Shown here: one piece after another, positions 51,320-59,853 of the stretch
How positions within the stretch are numbered: the first letter of the stretch is position 1
Layout of the letters: the number at the start of each line of letters is the position of its first letter
DNA from: CAYQOX01 sp964419335
Lineage (GTDB): Bacteria; Hinthialibacterota; Hinthialibacteria; Hinthialibacterales; Hinthialibacteraceae
DNA: 64,000 bases
Reading direction: 5' to 3'
Assembly (NCBI GenBank): GCA_964419335.1
Contig: CAYQOX010000016.1
Span: 17,639 to 81,638 of the forward strand
Position numbers and translations under genes: made by a program
Notes under the pieces: generated by a model
What the model was told of the DNA's origin: nothing
What the model saw: only the letters and a program-made list of their open reading frames with translations
The model's database searches: none

Positions 51320-52648
51320 ATGATTGTCAGATATATAATTATTTCCATTTTATTTTTTCTAATTTGTAGTATTGCTAACTCTACTTCCAAAACCAAAGAT
51401 CTGGGATATACATTGCAAGAATGTATTCAAACGGCACTGGAACAGAATCCGGATATTAGGATGGCTGATCAAAACGTTGCCGTTGCGGATGCACAAAAAG
51501 ACTTTACTCGAGGCGAACGTTGGCCTGCTATAACTCTGGAAAGCACATACACCCATTCCATGGATCCGCAGAGGGTGAGGATGATCCGACGTCCCAACGA
51601 ACCATCCACATTTAGTAAGAACATTTGGGAAGGAGACATTAGCTTAAGCCTACCTTTGTTTACCGGTGGGCGAATTATTCATTCCATCAAAGCAGCGGAA
51701 TTATTGCACCTATCTTCCAAAAAAAGGTTGGCTCGTACCCGGAAAGAATTAGTTTTTAATATAAGCAGTGTGTTTTACGATATTTTAGGGCAAAAGAACG
51801 TAGTTGATTCGTTGCAATTTTCTCAGAAGGTATTGGAAGAACACGAACAACGTATCAAGCAATTAATTCAAGCCGAACGAGCCGCCAAAGTGGATTTATT
51901 GCGAACGAAAGTGCAATTAGCTAATGTAATACAAAATCAAATCAGCGAAGCAAATAAGCTGGATATTCTAAAGCAGACTTTAGCAAATCTCATGGGAATT
52001 GAAAATGCCAACAAATCTTTGGAAATAGAAGGTGAGTTGAAAGAAAAACCATTATCAGAAGATCAATATTCTATACTTGACCAAGCTTACGAGAATCGGT
52101 CTGATTTCCAAGCGGATAAGGCGGAATACCAGGCTCAAACTAACCGCATAGAAGTAAGCGCAGCGGAAAGGTGGCCTTCCATCTTTCTGTTTGGTTCTTA
52201 TGGGGGCAACGGGGGTATTGATCCAGATTACAAGCAACTCGGAGCGGCTACATTGGATGATACGGGAATGATTGGCATCTCTGTTGAATTCCCTATTTTT
52301 GTCGGTGGGCGTATAGAAGCAAAAGTACGGGAAGAAAAAGCTAAACAAGAACTTTATCGAGAGAAAGTGCGAAAACGCCGTCTGCAAATTAAATTGGAAG
52401 TCGACTCTGCCATCAAAACGATTCGTTCTAATTATCAACGTGTTCTCGCTACGAAAACCGCAATTGATCAAGCAAAAGAAAGCATTCGCATTGAACAAGA
52501 AAAATACCATGTCGGCAAAGGAACAATCATCGATGTGCTAGATGCCCAATCAGCGTTGCTTGAATCCGAATCGAATTATTACCGTGCGCTATCTGATTTA
52601 AACATCGCTCACGCGCAACTCAAATTAGCTATGGGAGAACGGTATTAA
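51320..52648 (+). CDS. TolC-family outer-membrane channel
   Basis: A 442-residue protein with a signal peptide (about 1-22) and the long amphipathic helices of the outer-membrane efflux family. It shows LQECIQTALEQNPDIRMADQNV near the N-terminus, ISLSLPLFTGGRI in the first repeat and ISVEFPIFVGGRIEAKVREEK in the second. It forms a trimeric duct through the outer membrane. Its stop overlaps the adaptor start by one base, so the TolC, adaptor and RND genes form a tight tripartite set. Confidence 0.92.
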   Translation: MIVRYIIISILFFLICSIANSTSKTKDLGYTLQECIQTALEQNPDIRMADQNVAVADAQKDFTRGERWPAITLESTYTHSMDPQRVRMIRRPNEPSTFSKNIWEGDISLSLPLFTGGRIIHSIKAAELLHLSSKKRLARTRKELVFNISSVFYDILGQKNVVDSLQFSQKVLEEHEQRIKQLIQAERAAKVDLLRTKVQLANVIQNQISEANKLDILKQTLANLMGIENANKSLEIEGELKEKPLSEDQYSILDQAYENRSDFQADKAEYQAQTNRIEVSAAERWPSIFLFGSYGGNGGIDPDYKQLGAATLDDTGMIGISVEFPIFVGGRIEAKVREEKAKQELYREKVRKRRLQIKLEVDSAIKTIRSNYQRVLATKTAIDQAKESIRIEQEKYHVGKGTIIDVLDAQSALLESESNYYRALSDLNIAHAQLKLAMGERY

Positions 52649-53976
52649 TGGGCATAATTAAAACCACAAAATTAATTTTGCAGAGAAATAATTTTATTAT
52701 TGGAACAGCTCTTTCGATAAGTTTAGTTCTTTTACTTATGAGAAGTTGCGGTGGCGTAGAAGGAGATACAATTTCTTCTAAGAAAGATCCATTGGTCATT
52801 ACTGAAATGATTGAGGTGAGTGATATTGTTCATTCACTCGAACTGACTGGCGAAATCGTTCCAGTCAAAAACATCTTGATTAGTTCCATGGTAGAAGGCC
52901 CTATCACATTTTGTCCTTGGCGTGAAGGAGACCATGTGGAAGATGGAGAAAAACTCATTGAGATAAACCGTGAGATTTATCGAGCTGAGGTCACAGCAGC
53001 TGAAGCCGCTCTAGCTGTGGCGGAGGCCAAACTGAACGATATGAGGGAAGGCACACGACCTGAGGAAATCGAAAAGGCTCGCCAAAGTGTGCGTGAAGCT
53101 GAGCAGAATTTCAATTTTGAGAAAAGCGAATTCGATAAAATTACTCAATTGGTTAATTCCGGAGCGTTGCCGGGTGAGGAATTGGAGAAATCTCGCGTCA
53201 AACTGACTTCTGCGGAGGCAAAATTGATCTCAGCCCGTAAGCACCTTGAAATGCTTGAGTTAGGTCACACACGCACGGCTATCGCGGTTCAACAAGAGGA
53301 AGTTAAGGAGGCTTCAGCAAAACTCGACTTGGCCAAAGCGCGTTTGAGTGAAAGCATGATCACCGCCCCTTTTGCCGGAACTATTACCAAAGTTTATGTT
53401 CATGAGGGAGACACAGCGACTGCAAAATCACCTTTACTGGAAATGTCCGATCTAAAATCATTGGTAGTCCGGTGTGCCGTGCCGGAAGCCCAATCTTCCG
53501 TTGTCCGTCGGGGAATGAAAGCAGATGTTCGTCTGGATGCTCTTCCAAGCAAAGTCCTATCTGCCGAAGTCATCCGCGTTTTTCCTGAACTCGATCCGCT
53601 CATGAGAACGCGAACCATTGAGTTAATGGTTCACGACGAAGTCGATTTTGCTCAAGGTATGTTTGCCAGGGTTCGATTAATCCTTGACACCATTCCTGAC
53701 GCGATCACCGTACCAGTTCAATCCGTAATGGTTTCTTCAGAAGGTACTTCAATAGTCTTTGTCGCAAAAGACGGCAAGGCTATGCAACGTAAGGTTCAGA
53801 CCGGTTTTGAAGAAAGTGGACGAATCCAGATTCTTTCCGGCCTTAATTCGGGGGAACAGGTAATCATATCAGGACAGGAAAATCTAAAGGATGGCGCGGA
53901 AATCCGTCAGCCCAATGTGCAAGGCAGTGGTCAATCCAAAGACAAACAAAGCAGCCATGTCGAGGTTTCCCAATGA
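52648..53976 (+). CDS. RND periplasmic adaptor protein (MFP/HlyD type)
   Basis: The 442-residue protein has a hydrophobic N-terminal segment with a Cys (LLLMRSCGG) that may be a poor lipoprotein signal. A barrel-sandwich start (VHSLELTGEIVPVKNILISSMVEG) is followed by a long alpha-helical hairpin (about 100-245), the beta-barrel domain (ITAPFAGTITKVYVHEGDTATAKSPLLEM) and a membrane-proximal C-terminus. It links the RND permease to TolC. It overlaps the RND gene by 4 bases. Confidence 0.92.
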   Translation: MGIIKTTKLILQRNNFIIGTALSISLVLLLMRSCGGVEGDTISSKKDPLVITEMIEVSDIVHSLELTGEIVPVKNILISSMVEGPITFCPWREGDHVEDGEKLIEINREIYRAEVTAAEAALAVAEAKLNDMREGTRPEEIEKARQSVREAEQNFNFEKSEFDKITQLVNSGALPGEELEKSRVKLTSAEAKLISARKHLEMLELGHTRTAIAVQQEEVKEASAKLDLAKARLSESMITAPFAGTITKVYVHEGDTATAKSPLLEMSDLKSLVVRCAVPEAQSSVVRRGMKADVRLDALPSKVLSAEVIRVFPELDPLMRTRTIELMVHDEVDFAQGMFARVRLILDTIPDAITVPVQSVMVSSEGTSIVFVAKDGKAMQRKVQTGFEESGRIQILSGLNSGEQVIISGQENLKDGAEIRQPNVQGSGQSKDKQSSHVEVSQ

Positions 53977-56900
53977 AATTGACCCACTACACCATTCACC
54001 ACCGTTTTGCTACCAGCGCTGTTCTACTAGCGCTAGTAGTGTTGGGCTTGTACGGCTTGTTGCGCCTGCCGGTGGATTTTCTTCCTAGTGTAACCTATCC
54101 GATGATCAAGGTCCATATATGGTGGCGGGGGGCCACGCCCGAGGAAATCGACAAAAATATTGCCGATCCCATCGAACGACAAATGGCCACAGTGGACAAT
54201 CTGGACTATCTCGAGTCCTCTTCCATTGAGGGAATGTACACTCTGCTAGCAAACTTCAAGTATGGCGTGGACGTAGACGTGGCGTATCAGGACGCCCTGG
54301 CTGCGATGGCGCGCGCAAATCGGCAGTTACCAAGCGACATCGATCCACCGATCATTATCAAGGCCGACCCATCGCAGTTGCCGGTGGTGCAATTAACCAT
54401 CAGCAGTGAGGAGTGGGACTTGGTACAGATACGCACATGGGTTGAAGAATGGTTTCAGGACCGGTTGCTAGCAGTTCCAGGTGTAGCAGGTACTGAGATT
54501 GTTGGTGGTCTGAAACGAGAAATTCGCGTTCATCTGGATCCCAATGCGCTGGAGAAGTATGGCATTGGTCTCGTTGATGTGCTGAAGCGCCTGCGAGAGG
54601 AAAACATTGAGCAGTTCGGCGGTCGCGTAACGGTCGGTCCCAAAGAAATCATCGCCCGTACAATGGGAGAGTACAAATCGCTCGACGAGATTCGCAACGT
54701 TCTTCTTACGCGCGACGGTCAGGCCAAGGTCTATGTACGCGATGTGGCCGATGTGCTCGATTCACACGAGGAAGAGCGGGTGATCACACGCCTGGACGGT
54801 AAACCCTGTGTTAAACTGAGTGTACTCAAGCAAGCCGATGCGAATACCGTCGAGGTGGCCGAATCTGTTAATCACCGTATCACAGAGTTGGGGCCATCTC
54901 TTCCCAAAGGGATTCAACTTGGCATGGTGGAAAATCAGGCAGATTATGTGGGGGCAGCAATTACCGGGGTGCGTAATGCCGCGATCGAGGCGGCGATTCT
55001 TGTCATTCTGATCGTTTGGCTTTTCGTTGGTTCATGGCGGCAAGTGTTGGTATTAATGATCGCCATTCCACTAACACTGGTTCTTAACTTCGGCTTGATG
55101 AAACTAGCCGGTTTCTCATTAAACATCTTTTCTCTTGGCGGCTTGGTTATCGCCATCGGCGTACTGCTTAGCAACTCGATTGTCGTCATCGAAAACATTA
55201 CTCGATGGCGTCAGCTATCCAATGTAAGTTTTCAACATGATACTAACGTAAAACCAATGAATCTATTCAGGGTGGACGCCACTGAGAAGGCACACAATAT
55301 TATTCAGAAACTTTCGTACGTAAAACCGATAAATCTATTAACGGTGTACGCCACGACCGAGGTTGGCATGGCCGTGTTGGCTGCAACTTTGTCGTTTTTG
55401 ACGCTATTTGTACCATTTCTGCTGGTGCCTGGCCTTGTCAGCCTTCTTTTCCGCGAACTGATTTTGGTTATCGCGGGAATTGTTATTATCAGCCTTCTTG
55501 TTGCTCTATCTGTGACACCGATGTTGATGTCAATTGTTTTTGGCAAATCGGATTCCAAGAGCAAACTCACCCGTTTTGACCAGTTCTTTAACCGACTGAC
55601 AGATAGTTATATTAGAATACTGGAGCGGACTATTCAGTTTCGATGGATGACAATAGCAGTATTCTTAGGAATCCTGTTGTTCGCCTTTGTTCTAGCAGGA
55701 CGTCTTGGGAGTGAATTTCTGCCCAAGATGGATGATGGGCGAATTATGGTCAAGGTGAGACTGCCAACCGGAACTTCCGTAGCCGAAACGAATAAGGTTT
55801 TATCAGAGATCGAAAGGAGAATTGGTGGGGATGAACGCATCGAAAGTTTATTTACGCTGGCGGGTGGAAAAGTATGGGGACTTTACACCTATGAGATCGC
55901 CAACGAAGGAGAACTCAATATTCAATTAGTTCCCCGCTCTGAGCGCAAAATCAGTACGGAAGAATATATTGAGTATCTGCGGCCAATCGTAGGTAAAATC
56001 TCCATACCGGGGGGAAAAGCGATGGTCATGCAGATGAAGTTGAAGGGCATTCGTAAACTCGGTGAAGCTGATATCGAAGTCAAAATCAAGGGGCAGGATA
56101 TTGATCAACTTTATAATCTTGCTCAACAAACTGCCACCGAGATGAATCATCTTGAGCATTTTACTAACGTTTATGTCTCGATGGACATGACTAAACCAGA
56201 ATACCAAGTGCAGGTAGACCGGATAAAGGCGGCTGAATTAGGTGTTACCATTAGCCAGATAGCTGACACTATGCGATCTCTGATCACTGGGGCAGTGGCT
56301 ACGCAATTTCGCGATAGGGATGAATACTACAACATCCGGGTAATGATTCCGGAAAGAAAGATGGATGCGAGGAGGGATGTTGAGAACCTGCCACTGAAAT
56401 GTGCGCAGGGGGGATATCTGCGTTTGAAAGATGTAGCTGAGGTGCGAAAGGCTGTCGGCCCAGTCGAAATCGTTCGCGAAGATCAGATCAAGCAGGTCCT
56501 TGTTCGCGGCGATGCCGCAGGAGTGAGTGTAGGGCAAGCACTTTCGGAACTTCAAGAGGCTATTGGGGAAAAGTACCGTCCCACCGGCTACGATTTTAGC
56601 TACGGTGGACAGGCTCAGATGATGGCTGAAATGGAGCAGACAATCACCAATATCTTGCTTTTCGCTCTATTTTTTGCTTTTGTAGTGCTGGCTGTTCAAT
56701 TCGATAGTTTTAGACTTCCAGCGCTTATCCTGGGCAGCATACCTTTCTGTATGGCGGGGCTGGTGTTTATTATGTATTTAACAGGCCTTCCTTTAGGCGC
56801 TACGGTAATCATCGGTGTTCTTGTGATTGTCGCAGCGGCGGTTAATGATGGAGTGCTCTTACTCGAATTCGCCAGAGAAATACAATCCAGGCAATACTGT

Positions 56901-57137
56901 TCTGCCAACAAGGCAATTATTCAGGCAGCCCGAATCCGATTGCGTCCACTGGTCATGACCACCATCTGTACACTTATTGGTTTTATCCCCCTCGCACTGG
57001 CCATTGAGGAGGGTGGTGATATGCTTCAGCCCATGGCTGCTGCCGCGATTGGCGGCTTGCTTATGGAGGTGCTCGTCGTATTATTTTTGATGCCATGTTT
57101 CTACGTTGTCACAAAAAAGGATTCAAAAACAATATGA
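53973..57137 (+). CDS. RND efflux permease with atypical TM4/TM10 and an in-frame insert
   Basis: The 1054-residue protein is full length for RND/AcrB-type pumps: MKLTHYTIHHRFATSAVL then the porter domain (FLPSVTYPMIKVHIWWRGAT), two sets of six helices and the second half from FRWMTIAVFLGILLF. In TM4 the usual VDDAIVV reads LSNSIVV (S400, N401), so the proton-relay Asp pair is missing. In TM10 the usual Lys-Asn becomes Asn-Asp (VNDGVLLLEF, N958, D959). About 36 extra residues between TM4 and TM5 (about 417-452) contain a 24-residue tandem repeat. The rest of the sequence is intact, so it may be active with a changed coupling site. Confidence 0.93.
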   Translation: MKLTHYTIHHRFATSAVLLALVVLGLYGLLRLPVDFLPSVTYPMIKVHIWWRGATPEEIDKNIADPIERQMATVDNLDYLESSSIEGMYTLLANFKYGVDVDVAYQDALAAMARANRQLPSDIDPPIIIKADPSQLPVVQLTISSEEWDLVQIRTWVEEWFQDRLLAVPGVAGTEIVGGLKREIRVHLDPNALEKYGIGLVDVLKRLREENIEQFGGRVTVGPKEIIARTMGEYKSLDEIRNVLLTRDGQAKVYVRDVADVLDSHEEERVITRLDGKPCVKLSVLKQADANTVEVAESVNHRITELGPSLPKGIQLGMVENQADYVGAAITGVRNAAIEAAILVILIVWLFVGSWRQVLVLMIAIPLTLVLNFGLMKLAGFSLNIFSLGGLVIAIGVLLSNSIVVIENITRWRQLSNVSFQHDTNVKPMNLFRVDATEKAHNIIQKLSYVKPINLLTVYATTEVGMAVLAATLSFLTLFVPFLLVPGLVSLLFRELILVIAGIVIISLLVALSVTPMLMSIVFGKSDSKSKLTRFDQFFNRLTDSYIRILERTIQFRWMTIAVFLGILLFAFVLAGRLGSEFLPKMDDGRIMVKVRLPTGTSVAETNKVLSEIERRIGGDERIESLFTLAGGKVWGLYTYEIANEGELNIQLVPRSERKISTEEYIEYLRPIVGKISIPGGKAMVMQMKLKGIRKLGEADIEVKIKGQDIDQLYNLAQQTATEMNHLEHFTNVYVSMDMTKPEYQVQVDRIKAAELGVTISQIADTMRSLITGAVATQFRDRDEYYNIRVMIPERKMDARRDVENLPLKCAQGGYLRLKDVAEVRKAVGPVEIVREDQIKQVLVRGDAAGVSVGQALSELQEAIGEKYRPTGYDFSYGGQAQMMAEMEQTITNILLFALFFAFVVLAVQFDSFRLPALILGSIPFCMAGLVFIMYLTGLPLGATVIIGVLVIVAAAVNDGVLLLEFAREIQSRQYCSANKAIIQAARIRLRPLVMTTICTLIGFIPLALAIEEGGDMLQPMAAAAIGGLLMEVLVVLFLMPCFYVVTKKDSKTI

Positions 57138-57151
57138 GGTAAGATTAGAGA

Positions 57152-58016
57152 ATGTATGTAAACAAAAAATTCATCTTCGCCATAATTGGTATATTCCTAT
57201 TTATTGGAATTTCGTGCACAGCTACCTCTGCTGTAAATTTAAGTCAAAAAATTCCTGGTGTTTGTCCTACTTTTCATTTATTGGATGAAAACGGGAACAT
57301 AATTGATCCCATTCAAGGAATAAATGCAGATAAGCCTTATTCGCCAAAGCAAACGTGCGGGAAATGCCATGACTATGAAAAAATCACGCAAGGTTATCAT
57401 TTCCAACAAGGGGCGGACGAAAAACCTACACAGGATCAATCTGAGCGGTGCCAGTGGGCACTTTCGCCAGGCAATTTTGGTGGAACCTGGTGTATGGCGC
57501 GAAACTTATCTGAAACCCCTTTACTATATTTTGATTGTTCTGACGATTTTGACTTTCTTCTACTTTATTGCCAAGCAAATGATTATAGATCAAAGCGAAG
57601 CATGGGACTCACTCCTATTTTGGATATACATTGCTGCCGGCATTGGTTTTCTTCTTTTATTGACTCAACAATCCTTAGTGGAATACATATTTCCTTCTCG
57701 GTTTTGGCTGGATAGCCATCACTTTTTGATTTCAGCTTTTGTGATTTTGTCTGGACTGGGGGTTTTTGGAATAACATGCAAGTCAGATTTGTCCTTAACG
57801 AAAAGTCTAAAATGTTTTTCAAAAGGATTAACCCTCTCTTTAATCGTAGTGTTAGTTACCGGTTTTTTAATGCTTCTAAGATTACCCGGACTCGGACTTA
57901 TAACGCGTCATGCTTATACTCTGTTTGATCTTGGTTTGATAGGAATTCTCATTGGCGTTATTACTCATTTATTTTGCCTCGAAAACAAGAACGTTTCTAA
58001 TAATGAACAGAAATAA
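57152..58016 (+). pseudogene. Haem-c-type membrane protein split by a probable 1-base frameshift
   Basis: The first frame (57152 onwards) has a signal-anchor helix and a single haem-binding site CGKCHDYEKITQGYHFQQGADE, then SPGNFGG. Near 57480 the sense passes to the +1 frame, which continues LVEPGVWRETYLKPLYYILIVLTILTFFYFIA, with about five membrane helices up to 58016. The second frame has no ribosome site, and the first decays into Cys/Ser-rich text after the switch. A run of T in AATTTTGG is a likely indel point. The intact product would be a haem-binding inner-membrane protein, perhaps feeding electrons to the exported reductase. A sequencing error is as likely as a true mutation. Confidence 0.55.
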
Positions 58017-58029
58017 GGAGGAGAGTATC

Positions 58030-58260
58030 ATGAAAAAGATTCAAATCTTAGGAACAGGTTGTCCCAAATGCAAAACTTTGACGGCGAATGCCGAAGAAGC
58101 CGCCAAAGAACTCGGAATTGAATACGAAATTGAAAAAGTGCAGGAGATCAACGATATCGTGTCTTTTGGTGTTATGAGCACCCCTGCTTTGGGCGTGGAT
58201 GGCCAGGTAGTTTCATCGGGTAAAATTTTATCCAAAGAAGAAATTAAGCAATATTTATAA
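58030..58260 (+). CDS. Small thioredoxin-like protein (redox-active disulfide, CPKC)
   Basis: The ATG at 58030 has AAGGAGGAG six bases upstream. The 76-residue protein is a minimal thioredoxin fold with a CPKC motif in ILGTGCPKCKTL and the cis-Pro region SFGVMSTPALGVDGQVV. This small type is often found next to ArsP/SO_0444-type permeases and is thought to deliver or reduce metal-thiol ligands. It is cytosolic and within the long operon. Confidence 0.88.
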   Translation: MKKIQILGTGCPKCKTLTANAEEAAKELGIEYEIEKVQEINDIVSFGVMSTPALGVDGQVVSSGKILSKEEIKQYL

Positions 58261-58281
58261 TGTTTAAGGAGGAGGAATTGT

Positions 58282-58659
58282 ATGGATACGAAAGCGTGCC
58301 AATGTTCAAAAATAAAATATAATCTCGTTTTCTCTTGTTCAGGTGCGGCTGATGTAGGGGCGATATCCGATCAAACCGCCCGTAAATTGAAAGAAGAAAA
58401 AACGGCTTCGATGTGCTGCACCGCCGCGGTTGGCGCTGAGATTCCCGACATTTTGGAGACCACAAAAAATGCAATGGATATTCTTGCTATTGATGGATGC
58501 GATAAAGATTGCACCAAAATTATATTGAATAAGTTGGGCTTTACCAATATCAAGCACCTGCAACTCGAAACGCTTGAAATGAAAAAAGGCGAATCTCCTG
58601 TGTCACAAGAGCGAATTGAGAAAGCACTCACAGAAGCACGGAAACTCCTGAACGGATAG
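58282..58659 (+). CDS. DGC-domain zinc-binding protein
   Basis: The 125-residue protein has CQCSKIKYNLVFSCSGAADVG, ASMCCTAAVGAEIP and the DGCDKDCT hallmark, which define the DGC (PF08859) family of putative zinc-binding proteins. The six or more conserved Cys residues would bind a soft metal. In arsenical or metal islands such proteins are believed to chaperone or sense the metal. It follows the CPKC protein by 21 bases. Its precise function is not known. Confidence 0.85.
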   Translation: MDTKACQCSKIKYNLVFSCSGAADVGAISDQTARKLKEEKTASMCCTAAVGAEIPDILETTKNAMDILAIDGCDKDCTKIILNKLGFTNIKHLQLETLEMKKGESPVSQERIEKALTEARKLLNG

Positions 58660-58673
58660 ATAAGGATATTGCT

Positions 58674-59171
58674 ATGAAAAAGAAACAAATTATCACTATT
58701 GTTTTGCTTGTATTTGTTGTCAGTACAGTGACAGCCATGATCTTTCAAGAATTTCAATCCACTTCTTCAGAAGATGTTAACAGTAAGATAATCGACTCTA
58801 ATAAAGAAAAACTGTCCGAACAAAAACTGCCCGAACAAATTATCGTTTATTACTTTTTTGGCTACCAACGCTGCGTGACTTGTAGGGACCTCGAAGCATA
58901 CACAGAGGAATGCTTGAAAACGTATTTCAAAGATGAACTAGATTCAAAACTCATAGTATGGAAACCTGTGAATGTGGAAACACCTGATAATAGGCATTAC
59001 ATTAATGATTTTCAACTTGATATGAAGATGGTTGTTTTAGCGAAGATGGAAAATGGCGAACTAAAAAAATGGAAAAAGCTAAAAGAAGTCTGGTTTCTAC
59101 TTAGAAACAGAGAGAGTTTTTTTGATTACATTAAAACTGAAACAGAAGCCTACTTGAAGGAAATGGGATGA
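58674..59171 (+). CDS. ArsF-like protein
   Basis: The 165-residue protein has one N-terminal membrane helix (about residues 5-25) and then a thioredoxin-like region with CVTCRDLEAYTEECLKTYF (CxxC), the pattern of the ArsF-family proteins proposed to help reduce nitrophenyl arsenicals in Shewanella. It probably faces the periplasm. It overlaps the ArsG-like gene by 4 bases. I rely on a remembered family name, so the biochemical role is an inference. Confidence 0.72.
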   Translation: MKKKQIITIVLLVFVVSTVTAMIFQEFQSTSSEDVNSKIIDSNKEKLSEQKLPEQIIVYYFFGYQRCVTCRDLEAYTEECLKTYFKDELDSKLIVWKPVNVETPDNRHYINDFQLDMKMVVLAKMENGELKKWKKLKEVWFLLRNRESFFDYIKTETEAYLKEMG

Positions 59172-59848
59172 TGGAACTTGTTATTGCTCTTGCGAGTGCA
59201 ATCTGGCTAGGAATCTTAACCTCGATTAGCCCATGTCCGATGGCGACCAACATTGCAGCCATTTCTTTTATAGGGCAAAAAGTGGACAAGCCGAGGTATG
59301 TATTGTGGTCTGGCTTGTTTTATACCTTAGGAAGAGCACTCGCCTATTTTGCTTTAGGATGTCTTATTGTCACAAGCCTCTTAGCGACCCCCTTGCTCTC
59401 GTTTTATTTGCAAAAATATTTTCACATGTTTTTGGGGCCTTTGCTCATCCTTGTAGGGATGTTTTTGATGGAATTGATCCAAGTGAATTTTGGTAATTCA
59501 AGATTACAGCAATGGATCCAGAAATATGCGGAATCGTGGGGATTGTGGGGTGCGGGAGCTTTGGGCTTGGTGTTTGCCCTCTCGTTTTGCCCTATTTCGG
59601 CCGCTATTTTTTTCGGGAGTCTGATTCCGATGGCGATTCAGTTTCAATCGGGTGTGGTGTTGCCTTTGATTTATGGGATTGGCACGGCTTTGCCGGTTGT
59701 CGTGTTTGCGATTTTGGTGGCTATGGGGGCTCGTACCCTAAGTAAAGCCTATAACCGTGTGTCCCAAGCCGAATGGTGGGCGAGACGGATTACAGGAGGT
59801 GTTTTTATTATAGTTGGGATATTATCAACCTTGCAGCAACTCTTTTGA
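59168..59848 (+). CDS. ArsG-like efflux permease
   Basis: This 226-residue membrane protein has about six helices with the repeat SISPCPMATNIAAISFI and its partner LSFCPISAAIFFG, the double-CP pattern of DsbD-like permeases and of ArsG, the exporter of trivalent aromatic arsenicals. It is the last gene of the operon and meets the PL11 gene head on, 5 bases apart. No terminator was found after it. Confidence 0.82.
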   Translation: MMELVIALASAIWLGILTSISPCPMATNIAAISFIGQKVDKPRYVLWSGLFYTLGRALAYFALGCLIVTSLLATPLLSFYLQKYFHMFLGPLLILVGMFLMELIQVNFGNSRLQQWIQKYAESWGLWGAGALGLVFALSFCPISAAIFFGSLIPMAIQFQSGVVLPLIYGIGTALPVVVFAILVAMGARTLSKAYNRVSQAEWWARRITGGVFIIVGILSTLQQLF

Positions 59849-59853
59849 AAAGC

